From assembly GCA_035527715.1 (NCBI GenBank), contig DATKZY010000014.1, positions 1-64,000 of the forward strand: a stretch of DNA of 64,000 bases, in the 5' to 3' direction. The DNA comes from DSUN01 sp035527715 (GTDB taxonomy: Bacteria > Planctomycetota > PUPC01 > DSUN01). Both the position numbers and the translations under genes were made by a program. Below are positions 42,744 through 50,678 of the stretch, piece after piece; the stretch's first letter is position 1, and each line of letters begins with the position of its first letter. The notes under the pieces are model-generated. The model did no database searches. It had not been told where the DNA came from and saw only the letters and a list, made by a program, of their open reading frames with translations.

Positions 42744-42780
42744 CTGGCACAGCCGCCCCCGGCTGTGCCAGTCTGCTTTT
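42744..42780 (+). terminator. Intrinsic terminator after the VIT-VWA gene
   Basis: A perfect 12-bp stem, CTGGCACAGCCG with CGGCTGTGCCAG, a CCCC loop, then TCTGCTTTT. Confidence 0.88.
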
Positions 42781-42820
42781 CCAGACGCCGCAACGCCGTA
42801 GTCGCGCCCCCGAGCAAGAA

Positions 42821-42969
42821 GGTGAGCGCCTAGCGAGAGCGGGCATTGGGGCGCCTCAACAACTCGTAACTCGTGTTACTACAACCACTTGCATGCGGCC
42901 ACTGATGCGGGTCTGCCGGCTAGGCGCTCTAGGCGCTCACCTGCGCGCCATAGGGGGTGAGCGCCTAGG
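42821..42969. repeat. Three copies of GGTGAGCGCCTAG, one inverted
   Basis: Copies at 42821-42833 and 42956-42968 are direct, and the inverted copy is at 42929-42941, with a partial extra CTAGGCGCTC at 42920-42929. They can pair as a hairpin across about 95 bp or as a tight one. There is no gene in this 338-bp gap. Confidence 0.75.
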
Positions 42970-43048
42970 ACGAATTCGGCGGCGATCGCCCCGACTCGCC
43001 GCCCTTCGAGGCCGATGAGGGTGGTCGAGGGGCCAGCCAAGGGCAGCG

Positions 43049-45208
43049 TCAGCGGGACGGGCCGAGGAGCTTCCGGATGTGGGCGAGGGCGCCGGCAGCG
43101 CGGCTGGCGGTGAGGGCGTTCGCATCGTTCGCGTGCGACGAGGAGTGCCTGGTGGACGCGGTGTCGGCGCGGAGGAGGTCGGCGAGACGGGTGGCCTCAG
43201 CGAGGTGGGGACGGGCGGCGTCGGGCTTGCCCGCGCGGGCGGCCGCGAAGGCGAGGGCACAGTGCCAGTAGTAGAGGACGGTTCGCTCGCCGTAAGTGTA
43301 GAGCTGCTCGTCCTCTGCGATGCGGGCCTTGATGCGGTCGGGGAGGTCGGCGCCGGCGGCGGCCTCGGTGATGAGCTCCCGGCAACTCTTCGCGGCGGCG
43401 GCGATTTCCTCGAGGGTCGGGCCGTCGCACGTCACGCCCGGCTCTCGACGTAAGCGCAGGTGGGAGTTGGGGAAGAGGTCCTTCGCGCCGCCGTTCAGGC
43501 GGCCGGCGAGGCCGTACTTGAGCTGGCTGACGTTGCAGAGCATTTGTTCGAGGGATTCGTAGAAGCGCCGCATCGTGGCCGCGGCGGGGCCGTAGCGGCG
43601 GGCGAAGTAGTCGGCCCAAAGCTTGTCGCAGTCTGTAGTTACGTCCCAGAGCTGTCGGGCCATCTGGTAGTTGGTGAGGGCCTTGTTGCCCCAGTTGGCC
43701 GTGGTGACGTGCATGTAGTGAAAGCGTCGGGCGCCGACCTTGTAGTAGTGCGGGATGTCGTTGGCCATCGTGTGCATGTAGCAGATTGGCAAGCACTTAT
43801 AGCCGCTGACGTTGTAGTACTCGCCGATGCAGAGCTGGCCCTTGAAGTGCCGGGCGGGGTCGGCGGCCCAGCCGTGGAGTTGTTTGGCGTAGCGCGCGTT
43901 GGTGGGGCAGGCGGGGTCGTCGAAGCGGTGGACGTAGCATCTCACGATGGGGTAAAAGGTTGCGTAGCAGGTCTCGTAGTCGAAGTCGGCGGGCAGCGGC
44001 TTCGTGGGCGGCTGGAGGACATCGTGGTAGGCGAGGAATTCCATGGCGATGGGGCGGTTGATCTTGCCCGCTGCCGTTGCCTTCGTGACCTCCTGGCGTA
44101 AGCGATTGACCAGCAAGAGGTTACGGTCGGTGGGTATGCCCAGTGCCTTGCAGGCGTCGCACTGGCACCACTTCCCGCCGTCGAGGGTCCAGAAGCGGAT
44201 GACCTGGGCGTCGCGGTAGCGGCCCTCGGCGATGGCCTGGACGAAGTTCGTCATAAACTCAGTGGTGGCATGGGGATTGGACGAGCAGAAGTTCGTGCCG
44301 AACTCGTTGCGGATGCCTGGGACGCGTTTGCCGCCTTCGAGGGCGAACCATTCGGGGTGGGCCTCGAAGCAGGTGAGCCGCCCATCCTTGTCGGCGTCGC
44401 CCTGGAACTGGTCGCCGACGGGGTAGGGGTCGGCGGGCCTGCCCTCGTTGCCCTTGTGCTTGGAATGGGCGTAAGGATATGCGGATGTGGGATTTAGGAA
44501 GAGGGATTGGGCGGTGTGGGCCGCCGCGGCCATCCTGATGCCCAGCTTGTGGAGGAGCGGGCGGTCGGCCTGCTCGACACACCAGTAGTTCAGGCGGTTG
44601 CGGGCCATCCACAGCAGGAAGTCGCGGCTCCCGCGGTCCTCCCAGGCGTGGAAGCCGCGGGTCACGAAGCTCGGCTTCGCTGTCACGTCGAGGTCGGGCA
44701 GGCGATCCAGCTTGACGCTCGGGATCTCCTCGTGGACCTCGCCAGGTGCAAACCACCGACAGCCAAGGAGATACAGCAGGCCGTAGGCGCCGTACAGCGT
44801 GCCGACGCGTCCCCCGCCTTCGATGGTCGTGACGCGTCGCCCGTCGGCCAGGCGGCTCGTGACCCGATAGCCTTCGGGGCCAAGCTTCGGGTCGGCCTTC
44901 CCGGCCGCTGCTCCGACGACGATCAGGTCGCCCTCCGCCGCCTTCGGGTCGGCGAGGACGGGGAAGTCGTCGGCGCGGCCGCTCATCTTGCGGAGATAGT
45001 GCTGAAGTTCAAGAGCGGCAAAGGCTTGCGTACAGGCTGCGTCGTCCGACAGGTCGGCGTCGAGCCAGTTCACCTTCGCCTCGCCGCCCGCCGCGGCCTC
45101 GACGGAGGGGAAGGGGCGGGGGTCCACAACAATGGCCGTGCCCGCCGCCGCCCATGAGGCGACAGCGGGCACGAGGAACAACGCGCTCAATCGGAACCGT
45201 GTGCTCAT
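43049..45208 (-). CDS. Secreted DUF4838-type protein
   Basis: A 719-residue protein with signal peptide MSTRFRLSALFLVPAVASWAAAG. The N-terminal part (ELQHYLRKMSG, GGGRVGTLYGAYGLLYLLGCRWFAPGE) resembles the alpha-glucuronidase N-terminal domain, and the rest matches DUF4838, a large family in Bacteroidetes, Planctomycetes and Lentisphaerae polysaccharide loci (MHTMANDIPHYYKVGARRFHYM read in part). A CQCDAC motif lies mid-protein. A glycoside hydrolase function is suspected for the family but not shown. The ribosome site is weak. Confidence 0.85.
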   Translation of the reverse strand: MSTRFRLSALFLVPAVASWAAAGTAIVVDPRPFPSVEAAAGGEAKVNWLDADLSDDAACTQAFAALELQHYLRKMSGRADDFPVLADPKAAEGDLIVVGAAAGKADPKLGPEGYRVTSRLADGRRVTTIEGGGRVGTLYGAYGLLYLLGCRWFAPGEVHEEIPSVKLDRLPDLDVTAKPSFVTRGFHAWEDRGSRDFLLWMARNRLNYWCVEQADRPLLHKLGIRMAAAAHTAQSLFLNPTSAYPYAHSKHKGNEGRPADPYPVGDQFQGDADKDGRLTCFEAHPEWFALEGGKRVPGIRNEFGTNFCSSNPHATTEFMTNFVQAIAEGRYRDAQVIRFWTLDGGKWCQCDACKALGIPTDRNLLLVNRLRQEVTKATAAGKINRPIAMEFLAYHDVLQPPTKPLPADFDYETCYATFYPIVRCYVHRFDDPACPTNARYAKQLHGWAADPARHFKGQLCIGEYYNVSGYKCLPICYMHTMANDIPHYYKVGARRFHYMHVTTANWGNKALTNYQMARQLWDVTTDCDKLWADYFARRYGPAAATMRRFYESLEQMLCNVSQLKYGLAGRLNGGAKDLFPNSHLRLRREPGVTCDGPTLEEIAAAAKSCRELITEAAAGADLPDRIKARIAEDEQLYTYGERTVLYYWHCALAFAAARAGKPDAARPHLAEATRLADLLRADTASTRHSSSHANDANALTASRAAGALAHIRKLLGPSR

Positions 45209-45246
45209 TGGCCGGGCCCCCGGCCCGACGGCCTCGGCGGACGGGG

Positions 45247-45765
45247 CTACTTCAGGTTCTCAAGGCCCTTCTGGAGACCCTCCATCATCCCCTTCGGGAG
45301 GTTCTTCATTATCTCCATGGCCTTCTTCATCTCCTCGATGTCCAGCTCGGCGAGATCCTTGATATGCACCTTCCAGGCGCCGCCTTCCTTGATGAAGTCC
45401 ATGGTTTCCTTGTCGCCGGCCATGGTGACCTCGAGGGTCGCCTTATCGCCGTCAATCTTCTCGGCGCCGAGCTCGAGCTTGGCCGTCTTGGCCGTGGAGA
45501 TCATGTCGTCGCTGGGGGTCCCCTTGCCCTCCTTCATCTCCTTGGGCATGTCGGCGAAGAGCTTCTCGAATTCGGCCATGTTCTTGCGGCAGGCGTCCGA
45601 GAAGCACGCCATCATGGCGTCCTTGTTGCCCGCCTTGGCGGCGGCCCACATCGTCTCGTACGTCGCCTTGGGCGACGAGTAGTTCGCGCCGCCACCGCCC
45701 TCGCCGCAGCTCACCAGGAACGCCGCGACCAGACCCACCATCGCCACCACGCACACTCGCCGCAT
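45247..45765 (-). CDS. Small lipoprotein
   Basis: A 172-residue protein with a lipobox: MRRVCVVAMVGLVAAFLVSC, where Cys20 would be lipidated. The mature part starts Gly-rich and then resembles DUF4878/SnoaL-like folds (YETMWAAAKAGNKDAMMACFSDACRKNM, in pieces TYETMWAAAKAGN and GAWKVHIKDL). The C-terminus is Met- and Lys-rich. GAGGAGACGGCT precedes the ATG. It could be a periplasmic stress or binding lipoprotein; no specific role can be assigned. Confidence 0.8.
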   Translation of the reverse strand: MRRVCVVAMVGLVAAFLVSCGEGGGGANYSSPKATYETMWAAAKAGNKDAMMACFSDACRKNMAEFEKLFADMPKEMKEGKGTPSDDMISTAKTAKLELGAEKIDGDKATLEVTMAGDKETMDFIKEGGAWKVHIKDLAELDIEEMKKAMEIMKNLPKGMMEGLQKGLENLK

Positions 45766-45858
45766 AGCCGTCTCCTCAAGTGTGGGACAAGACCCAACAG
45801 GCAACGCACCCCTATTGGACCACAAACGCCAGTCGCTCGCAAGTCGGGATGGGGCAAA

Positions 45859-46155
45859 GGGTGCGTGTAATCTCCTACGGGCCAGGCGTTCGCGTTTTCA
45901 GCCTCCGAAGGAGGCGAGGGACTGAAGCCCACGGCGATGCTCGGGGAGCCGTGGGTTGACGACCTCCCGTGGCCCAGCCCCCGAAGGGGCGGCGGAGCCT
46001 CAAGCGGCTGGAGAGCTCCGCCGCCCCCTTCGGGGGCTGGGTCTTCTTCTCGGACGCAAACCCACGGTTCCGCTTCGCTGCACCGTGGGCTGTACTCCGC
46101 CACGCCCTAAGGGCGTTCACGTTGCACCCTTGACCGTAGGAGATTACACGCACCC
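45859..46155. mobile_element. 297-bp structured element with perfect 22-bp terminal inverted repeats
   Basis: The ends, starting GGGTGCGTGTAATCTCC at 45859 and mirrored at 46134-46155, are perfect inverted repeats of 22 bp. Inside are five hairpins: 45901-45915, 45928-45955 (CCCACGGC/GCCGTGGG), a large stem 45971-45998 with 46015-46041, 46061-46089 (CCCACGG/CCGTGGG) and 46103-46115. It encodes no protein. It could be a MITE-like non-autonomous element or a folded RNA. It occupies most of the 449-bp gap between the divergent lipoprotein and HEAT genes. Confidence 0.75.
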
Positions 46156-46158
46156 GTA

Positions 46159-46188
46159 TTGACATCCCGTCTCCTTGTGCATTAGAAT
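46159..46188 (+). promoter_or_regulatory. Promoter of the HEAT-repeat operon
   Basis: A perfect TTGACA, an 18-bp spacer and TAGAAT. The -35 begins 4 bp after the end of the 297-bp element. Confidence 0.65.
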
Positions 46189-46214
46189 GGGCGCGGAGGA
46201 CTTGGAGGCAGCGC

Positions 46215-47276
46215 GTGCTCATGCGGCACACCGGACCCTTTGGCTTCCTCGTGCCACTGCTGGCCGCCACAACGGCCGTGGCAGTGCCGGTCGAGGGTCC
46301 GGCCACGCAGGCGCCCCCGAAGGGGAGGCCGACGCAGGCGGCCAACCCAGGGGAGATCCCGGCTCTGGTCGCCAGGCTCGCCTCCGAGGGCTGGCAGGAC
46401 CGCGAGAAGGCTATGCGCGACCTCATCGCCCTCGGCGACGCCGCGCGGCCCGCCCTCCGCGAGGCACGCCGAAGCCACGACCCGGAGGTCCGCTGGCGCG
46501 CCGCCTACGCCCTCTCGCTCCTCGACATCACGCTCGAGCCCATCGAGTCCGACGCCGCCCGCACCCTCTACACCTCGGCCGCGCGGGCCCGCGCCCAGAA
46601 GGGGGGGGCGGACGCCGCTCGCGAGCTCTACGCCGAGGTCATCGAGCGCTTCCCGACGAGCCGCTGGGCCGCGGCCGCACGCGAACGCCTCGCCGCCCTG
46701 CGCGCCGAGGCGGCGCGCAAGGACCAGGCGCCCCCGACCCCGGAGGCCATCGAGCAACTCGTCGCCCAGCTCTGCCACCCCTCGTGGAGCGAGCGGCAGA
46801 CGGCCTCGCAGCGTCTCGCCCGGCTCGGCGAGGCGGCCCGCCCAGCCCTCGAGGCCGCCGCCGCGGGACCAGACCCCGAGGTGGCCTGGCGGGCACGCAG
46901 CCTCCTCGAGCGGCTCCAGGCCGAGTCGTCCGCGCCGAAGCCTCGCGCCGCTGGGGACGGCATCACGCTCATGGCGGAGATCCCGGGCCAGGGCCTCCGC
47001 CCCAGGCCGCGGCCACTGGAGCCTACCGACCTCGATGCACTCGTTCGCACCCTGTCGAGTGGCGACGCGCGCGACGTCGCTCACGCGCGCGAGGTGCTCC
47101 TGAACGTGGGCAAGGATGCTCTGGCCCCTCTCCTCCGCGGCCTCGCCGCCTGCGACGAGGCGGCCGGCGTGGAGATCATGGACCTCTTGCGCCGGATCGC
47201 CCGCGAGGACCTGGGCTTCGACCCCGACCGCTGGCAGACCTGGTGGCGCGCCCGACAGGGACGCGGAAAGGACTAG
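46215..47276 (+). CDS. Exported HEAT-repeat protein
   Basis: A 353-residue protein with an N-terminal signal sequence (MRHTGPFGFLVPLLAATTAVAVP). Helical HEAT-type repeats appear at about 45-110 (REKAMRDLIALGDAARPALREA, in parts) and again at 185-240 (RQTASQRLARLGEAARPALEAA, in parts), with a central TPR-like helix pair. Such proteins are scaffolds. GTG 46215 is preferred because GGAGG lies 6 bp upstream; ATG 46221 is the alternative. The stop overlaps the region of the next gene's start, so both are cotranscribed. Confidence 0.8.
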   Translation: MLMRHTGPFGFLVPLLAATTAVAVPVEGPATQAPPKGRPTQAANPGEIPALVARLASEGWQDREKAMRDLIALGDAARPALREARRSHDPEVRWRAAYALSLLDITLEPIESDAARTLYTSAARARAQKGGADAARELYAEVIERFPTSRWAAAARERLAALRAEAARKDQAPPTPEAIEQLVAQLCHPSWSERQTASQRLARLGEAARPALEAAAAGPDPEVAWRARSLLERLQAESSAPKPRAAGDGITLMAEIPGQGLRPRPRPLEPTDLDALVRTLSSGDARDVAHAREVLLNVGKDALAPLLRGLAACDEAAGVEIMDLLRRIAREDLGFDPDRWQTWWRARQGRGKD

Positions 47277-47277
47277 T

Positions 47278-48108
47278 GTGCCCCGCATCGCCCGATGCCT
47301 CCGGTGTGCCGCCTGGCTCCTCGCGCCGCTGCTGGCTGGCGCCGGCGAGAAGGCGCGCGAGCAGAGCCCTGCGAAGCTCATCGAGCGCCTGGGCGATACG
47401 TCGTGCGCGGCCCGCGACGAGGCGTTCGAGGCCCTCGTGGCCCTCGGCGAGAAGGCCGTCCCCGCCCTCCAGAAGGCCGAGAAGCACCCCGACGCAGAGG
47501 TCCGCCTGCGCGCCGCGACCGCGCTGCACCGCATCCACTGGCAGATCGGCCCGAAGCTCGCCGCCCGCATCGGCGACCTGATGCACGCCTTCGAGCGGCG
47601 CCCCATCGGCGACCGCGAGATGGTCTGCCGCGACCTCGCCATGGTCGGCCTCAGCGACTCGGTGCCCACCCTGAAACGCGTCCTGGCCACCGACCCCAGC
47701 AACGCCGTGCGCCAGGCTGCCGCGCGCGCCCTCGTGCTCCTGGGCGACGAGGGCCTCGCCGCACTCCTCGAGGCAGGCGTCAAGACCGATGGCCTGAACC
47801 CCTACACCGTCGCGGTCCGAATCCACCTCGGCAACTCCCACCTCGAACGCTCCGAGTACGACAAAGCCCTCGAACAGTACAAGAAGGCCCTGGAGCTGGA
47901 GCCAAAGAACTCAATCGCCCTCTACAATGTCGCTTGCACCTACTCGCGGATGAAGAAGCTCGAGGAGGCCCTCGACGCCCTCGAACGCTGCATCGAGGCC
48001 GGCTACCGCGACGTCGGCTGGATGGAGAAGGACCCCGACCTCGACAACCTGCGCGACGAGCCGCGCTACAAAGCCCTCGTCCGCCGCCTCCACGAAAAGG
48101 ACGAGTAG
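47278..48108 (+). CDS. Exported HEAT and TPR repeat protein
   Basis: A 276-residue protein. It starts at GTG 47278, 1 bp after the upstream stop, with AAAGGA before it. The N-terminus (VPRIARCLRCAAWLLAPLLAGAG) is a signal peptide. HEAT repeats at about 30-150 (DEAFEALVALGEKAVPAL; RQAAARALVLLGDEGLAAL) precede two TPR motifs (GNSHLERSEYDKALEQYKK; YNVACTYSRMKKLEEALDA). It resembles its upstream neighbour and may be an old duplicate. It is probably a periplasmic scaffold. Confidence 0.82.
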   Translation: MPRIARCLRCAAWLLAPLLAGAGEKAREQSPAKLIERLGDTSCAARDEAFEALVALGEKAVPALQKAEKHPDAEVRLRAATALHRIHWQIGPKLAARIGDLMHAFERRPIGDREMVCRDLAMVGLSDSVPTLKRVLATDPSNAVRQAAARALVLLGDEGLAALLEAGVKTDGLNPYTVAVRIHLGNSHLERSEYDKALEQYKKALELEPKNSIALYNVACTYSRMKKLEEALDALERCIEAGYRDVGWMEKDPDLDNLRDEPRYKALVRRLHEKDE

Positions 48109-48121
48109 CCCCCCGCCGCGC

Positions 48122-48328
48122 CCATTTTGACTCGCGCCCTTTCGCCCCCCCAGGGGGGGCGCGAGTCAAGACAGCAGAGCACCGCTCGCAACACGCCCGA
48201 CGCTCGCCGACCTAACTCCATAGCATGTATGCGCTTCTGTTCGTCACGTCTTCCCTGCGAGAAGCCCTCCGCTGCGTCCCATTTTGACTCGCGCCCTTTC
48301 GCCCCCCAGGGGGGCGCGAGTCAAAACA
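48122..48328. repeat. Two copies of a ~48-bp hairpin (TTTTGACTCGCGCCC)
   Basis: Nearly identical hairpins at 48122-48170 and 48279-48328 each pair TTGACTCGCGCCC with GGGCGCGAGTCAA around a C-rich loop. They lie in the 336-bp gap between the convergent TPR and zinc-ribbon genes. There is no T run after the stems, so they are repeats first and terminators only possibly. Confidence 0.8.
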
Positions 48329-48444
48329 GGGCTCTGGGCTGGAATCTTCAGGGCCTGTTGCCCAAAGTGTCAACTCGTTGGGAGTCCCGCCTTCAGGCGG
48401 TCTTCTCCTGCATTCGTCCGCCCAGAGGCGGGACGCGGCGAGGC

Positions 48445-48750
48445 TCAGTCCAGCCAGCCGCCGAAGTACTCGCAGTGCGCGTCGCAGCGGCACTTCTTGT
48501 CCCAAGGCTCGGCGCACCGCTTGATGAGTTCGACCTTCGCATCGCCCTCCTCTTTGGACACTGGCCCTCGGCTGCTGGACGTCTCCTCTCCCAGAAAAGG
48601 CTCGTGGTAGTTCACCACCGTGTAGACTTGGCAATCCGGGCAGAGGAAGAAGCAATCGGTGTACTCGTCCCCCATGACGCTACCGGAGATTGATGCCGCG
48701 CGTGTCGTCTCCGGGTCCAACTCGCTGCCGCACTTGGCGCAGGTCACCAT
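48445..48750 (-). CDS. Small zinc-ribbon protein
   Basis: A 101-residue protein. CAKCGSEL at the start and CPDC near residue 37 form a zinc ribbon, and a C-terminal CRCDAHCEYF adds four more conserved-looking Cys/His. The middle is polar. GAGGAACGGCG precedes the ATG. I do not recognise the family; a metal-binding or nucleic-acid-associated role is a guess. Confidence 0.65.
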   Translation of the reverse strand: MVTCAKCGSELDPETTRAASISGSVMGDEYTDCFFLCPDCQVYTVVNYHEPFLGEETSSSRGPVSKEEGDAKVELIKRCAEPWDKKCRCDAHCEYFGGWLD

Positions 48751-49166
48751 CGCCGTTCCTCACACATCGTCCTGAGTCCCTACCATGTCACAATGCAATG
48801 CCTCCGTCAAGCCATTGCCTCGCCGCGTGATGCCAAGGGAAGCGGCGCCCAGCGCGAATGGCAGTGTCAGATCGCCTTCAACAATGCGGCCAGGCGGGCG
48901 TCCCAGACCAGCTCGCGGAGGGCGGCGGATAGTTGAGAGCCCAAGGGGTCCCAAGGGGTCAGATCTACATTCTACACTTTGGCCTCAGGGCGTCCACGAT
49001 GGCGGCTAGGTGCTATGGGCTCGGCTTGTGGCAACGCATGTCATCGAGCCGTGGCGGTCGTTCCAATGCGGGGGTCGGAGAGACGACTCCCGCCGAGCGC
49101 GTCGCTCCCGCCGTATGAGGGCGGCAGGAGTGAGGGAAATGTTCAGGGGCGCGGCAGCAGGCGATG
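48751..49166. other. Gap holding a pseudogene fragment
   Basis: Apart from the fragment at 48867-48938 I see no gene, RNA or clear promoter in this 416-bp stretch. Confidence 0.5.
48867..48938 (-). pseudogene. 3' remnant of a CBM9-like protein gene
   Basis: On the minus strand this stretch encodes SQLSAALRELVWDARLAALL-then-KAI and a stop, matching the last 23 residues of the intact gene ending at 50679 (TQLSAALRELVWD..., ending KTI) at all but two positions. No upstream part survives. DNA identity is lower than protein identity, so this is an old paralogue that lost its body. Confidence 0.8.
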
Positions 49167-50552
49167 TCAGATGGTCCACCCCTTGCGGCTGGGGATTTCG
49201 ACGAGTTTGTTGACCTCGGGGATGTTGGTGCATTTCATGTTCGGGCCGTCCCACTCGACTTTCTTGTCGAGGCCGGCCTTCTGGGCGAGGTTGCCGAGGA
49301 GGACGATTTCGGTGAGGGCCGTGGCGACCTCGAACTTCGAGGCGGTGGTGGGCTTGCCCTTGCGGCAGGCGTCGAGGAAGTCGTTGAACGAGCCTTTGTT
49401 CCGCGGCAGGGTCTGCGGGGGCGCTGGGAATGCCTTGTGCTTCTCCTCGGGCAGGATGCGGGGGCCGCCGCCGTAGCAGTCGGTGTGCATGACGCCCTTG
49501 TCGCCGATGTAGATCGTGCCGTTGCCGCCGAACTTCCGCTCGTACTTCTTCTCCAGCTCCTCGGCGATGGGCGGGCGGTTCTGGCCGCCCTTGTTGGGGC
49601 GCCTGCCGTCCCACCAGTAGACCTTCACGGGCGGCATGTCGCCGCGGGCGGGGAAGTCGTAGCAGATGCGGTCGCCGATGGGGTAGTACTCATCGGTGCC
49701 GCCGAGGACCATCTCGAGGGTGACGCTGGTCGGCCACTGGAGCTTGAGCGCCCAGACCGCGCCGTCCATCACGTGGCACGCCATGTTGCCCAGCGAGCCG
49801 TTGCCGAAGTCGTACCAGTTGTGCCACTCGTGGGGGTGGAGGTCCTTGTGGAAGTCGCGGTAGGGCGCGGGGCCGATCCACTCGTCCCAGTGCATGCCCT
49901 CGGGCACGGGGAGCTTGGGCGGCCGGGGGCCGGTGCCGCCGTTGGCGCGATCGGACCAGCAGTGGACCTCGGTGACGTTGCCGATGGCTCCGGCCCAGAT
50001 GTACTCGCAGAAGCGCCGATAGCCTTCGGCGCAGTGGCCCTGGTTGCCCATCTGGGTGGGCGCCTTCGTCTCTTCGGCCATCTTCGCCATTGCCCGCGCT
50101 TCCTGGATGGTGTGGCACATGGGCTTCTCGACGTAGGCGCCCTTGCCCAGCTTCATTGCGATCATCGCCGGCAGCGCGTGGTGGTGGTTCGGCGTGGCCA
50201 CGAACACCGCGTCAATGTCCTTCCCGCACTCGTCGAACATCTTGCGGTAATCGGTGTAGGTCTTGAAGCTTGGGAGCTTGAGGGCCTTGAACTTGGATTC
50301 GATGAACTTCGTGCACTTGGCGAACTGCTTCTCATCCACGTCCACGAGCGCGACCAGTCGCTCCTTGACGGCCTCGGGCAGGTGGCTGGTCATGCCGCGT
50401 CCGCCGCAGCCGATCACGGCGCAGCCGAGCTTCGAGTTCGGCGCTTCTCCCGACCAGATGAGCGGCGGGCCAAAGACCCGCGAGCCCACGGCGGCGCCGG
50501 CCAGAGCGGCCGTCCTCTTCAGCAAGCTGCGGCGACTGATCACCTTTGCCAT
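49167..50552 (-). CDS. Tat-exported Gfo/Idh/MocA oxidoreductase
   Basis: A 461-residue enzyme with a twin-arginine signal (SRRSLLKRTAALAGAAVG). The Rossmann loop is VIGCGGRGM and the catalytic motif AYVEKPMCHT is intact. It belongs to the planctomycete-rich exported group of this family, which carry tightly bound NAD(P) folded before export. AGGAGATGGAGC precedes ATG 50552. It has its own promoter at 50620-50648. The sugar substrate is unknown. Confidence 0.93.
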   Translation of the reverse strand: MAKVISRRSLLKRTAALAGAAVGSRVFGPPLIWSGEAPNSKLGCAVIGCGGRGMTSHLPEAVKERLVALVDVDEKQFAKCTKFIESKFKALKLPSFKTYTDYRKMFDECGKDIDAVFVATPNHHHALPAMIAMKLGKGAYVEKPMCHTIQEARAMAKMAEETKAPTQMGNQGHCAEGYRRFCEYIWAGAIGNVTEVHCWSDRANGGTGPRPPKLPVPEGMHWDEWIGPAPYRDFHKDLHPHEWHNWYDFGNGSLGNMACHVMDGAVWALKLQWPTSVTLEMVLGGTDEYYPIGDRICYDFPARGDMPPVKVYWWDGRRPNKGGQNRPPIAEELEKKYERKFGGNGTIYIGDKGVMHTDCYGGGPRILPEEKHKAFPAPPQTLPRNKGSFNDFLDACRKGKPTTASKFEVATALTEIVLLGNLAQKAGLDKKVEWDGPNMKCTNIPEVNKLVEIPSRKGWTI

Positions 50553-50619
50553 GCTCCATCTCCTTCTCAGCACTCGCTGCCAGACAGGCTCCCAGTCAAC
50601 TTACCCGCACCCGCGTCCC

Positions 50620-50648
50620 ATTCTAGCCCTGGGCACAGGCTTGTGCAA
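50620..50648 (-). promoter_or_regulatory. Promoter of the Tat-exported oxidoreductase
   Basis: On the minus strand TTGCAC (50648-50643), a 17-bp spacer and TAGAAT (50625-50620). Confidence 0.65.
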
Positions 50649-50678
50649 GTGACGGCGACGGAGCCTGAACTGATTCAC

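Noticed and set aside
42711..43048. Possible attachment site or insertion scar at the GGTGAGCGCCTAG copies
   Set aside because: No integrase, tRNA or foreign gene lies nearby and copies are in mixed orientation, so a repeat label is safer.
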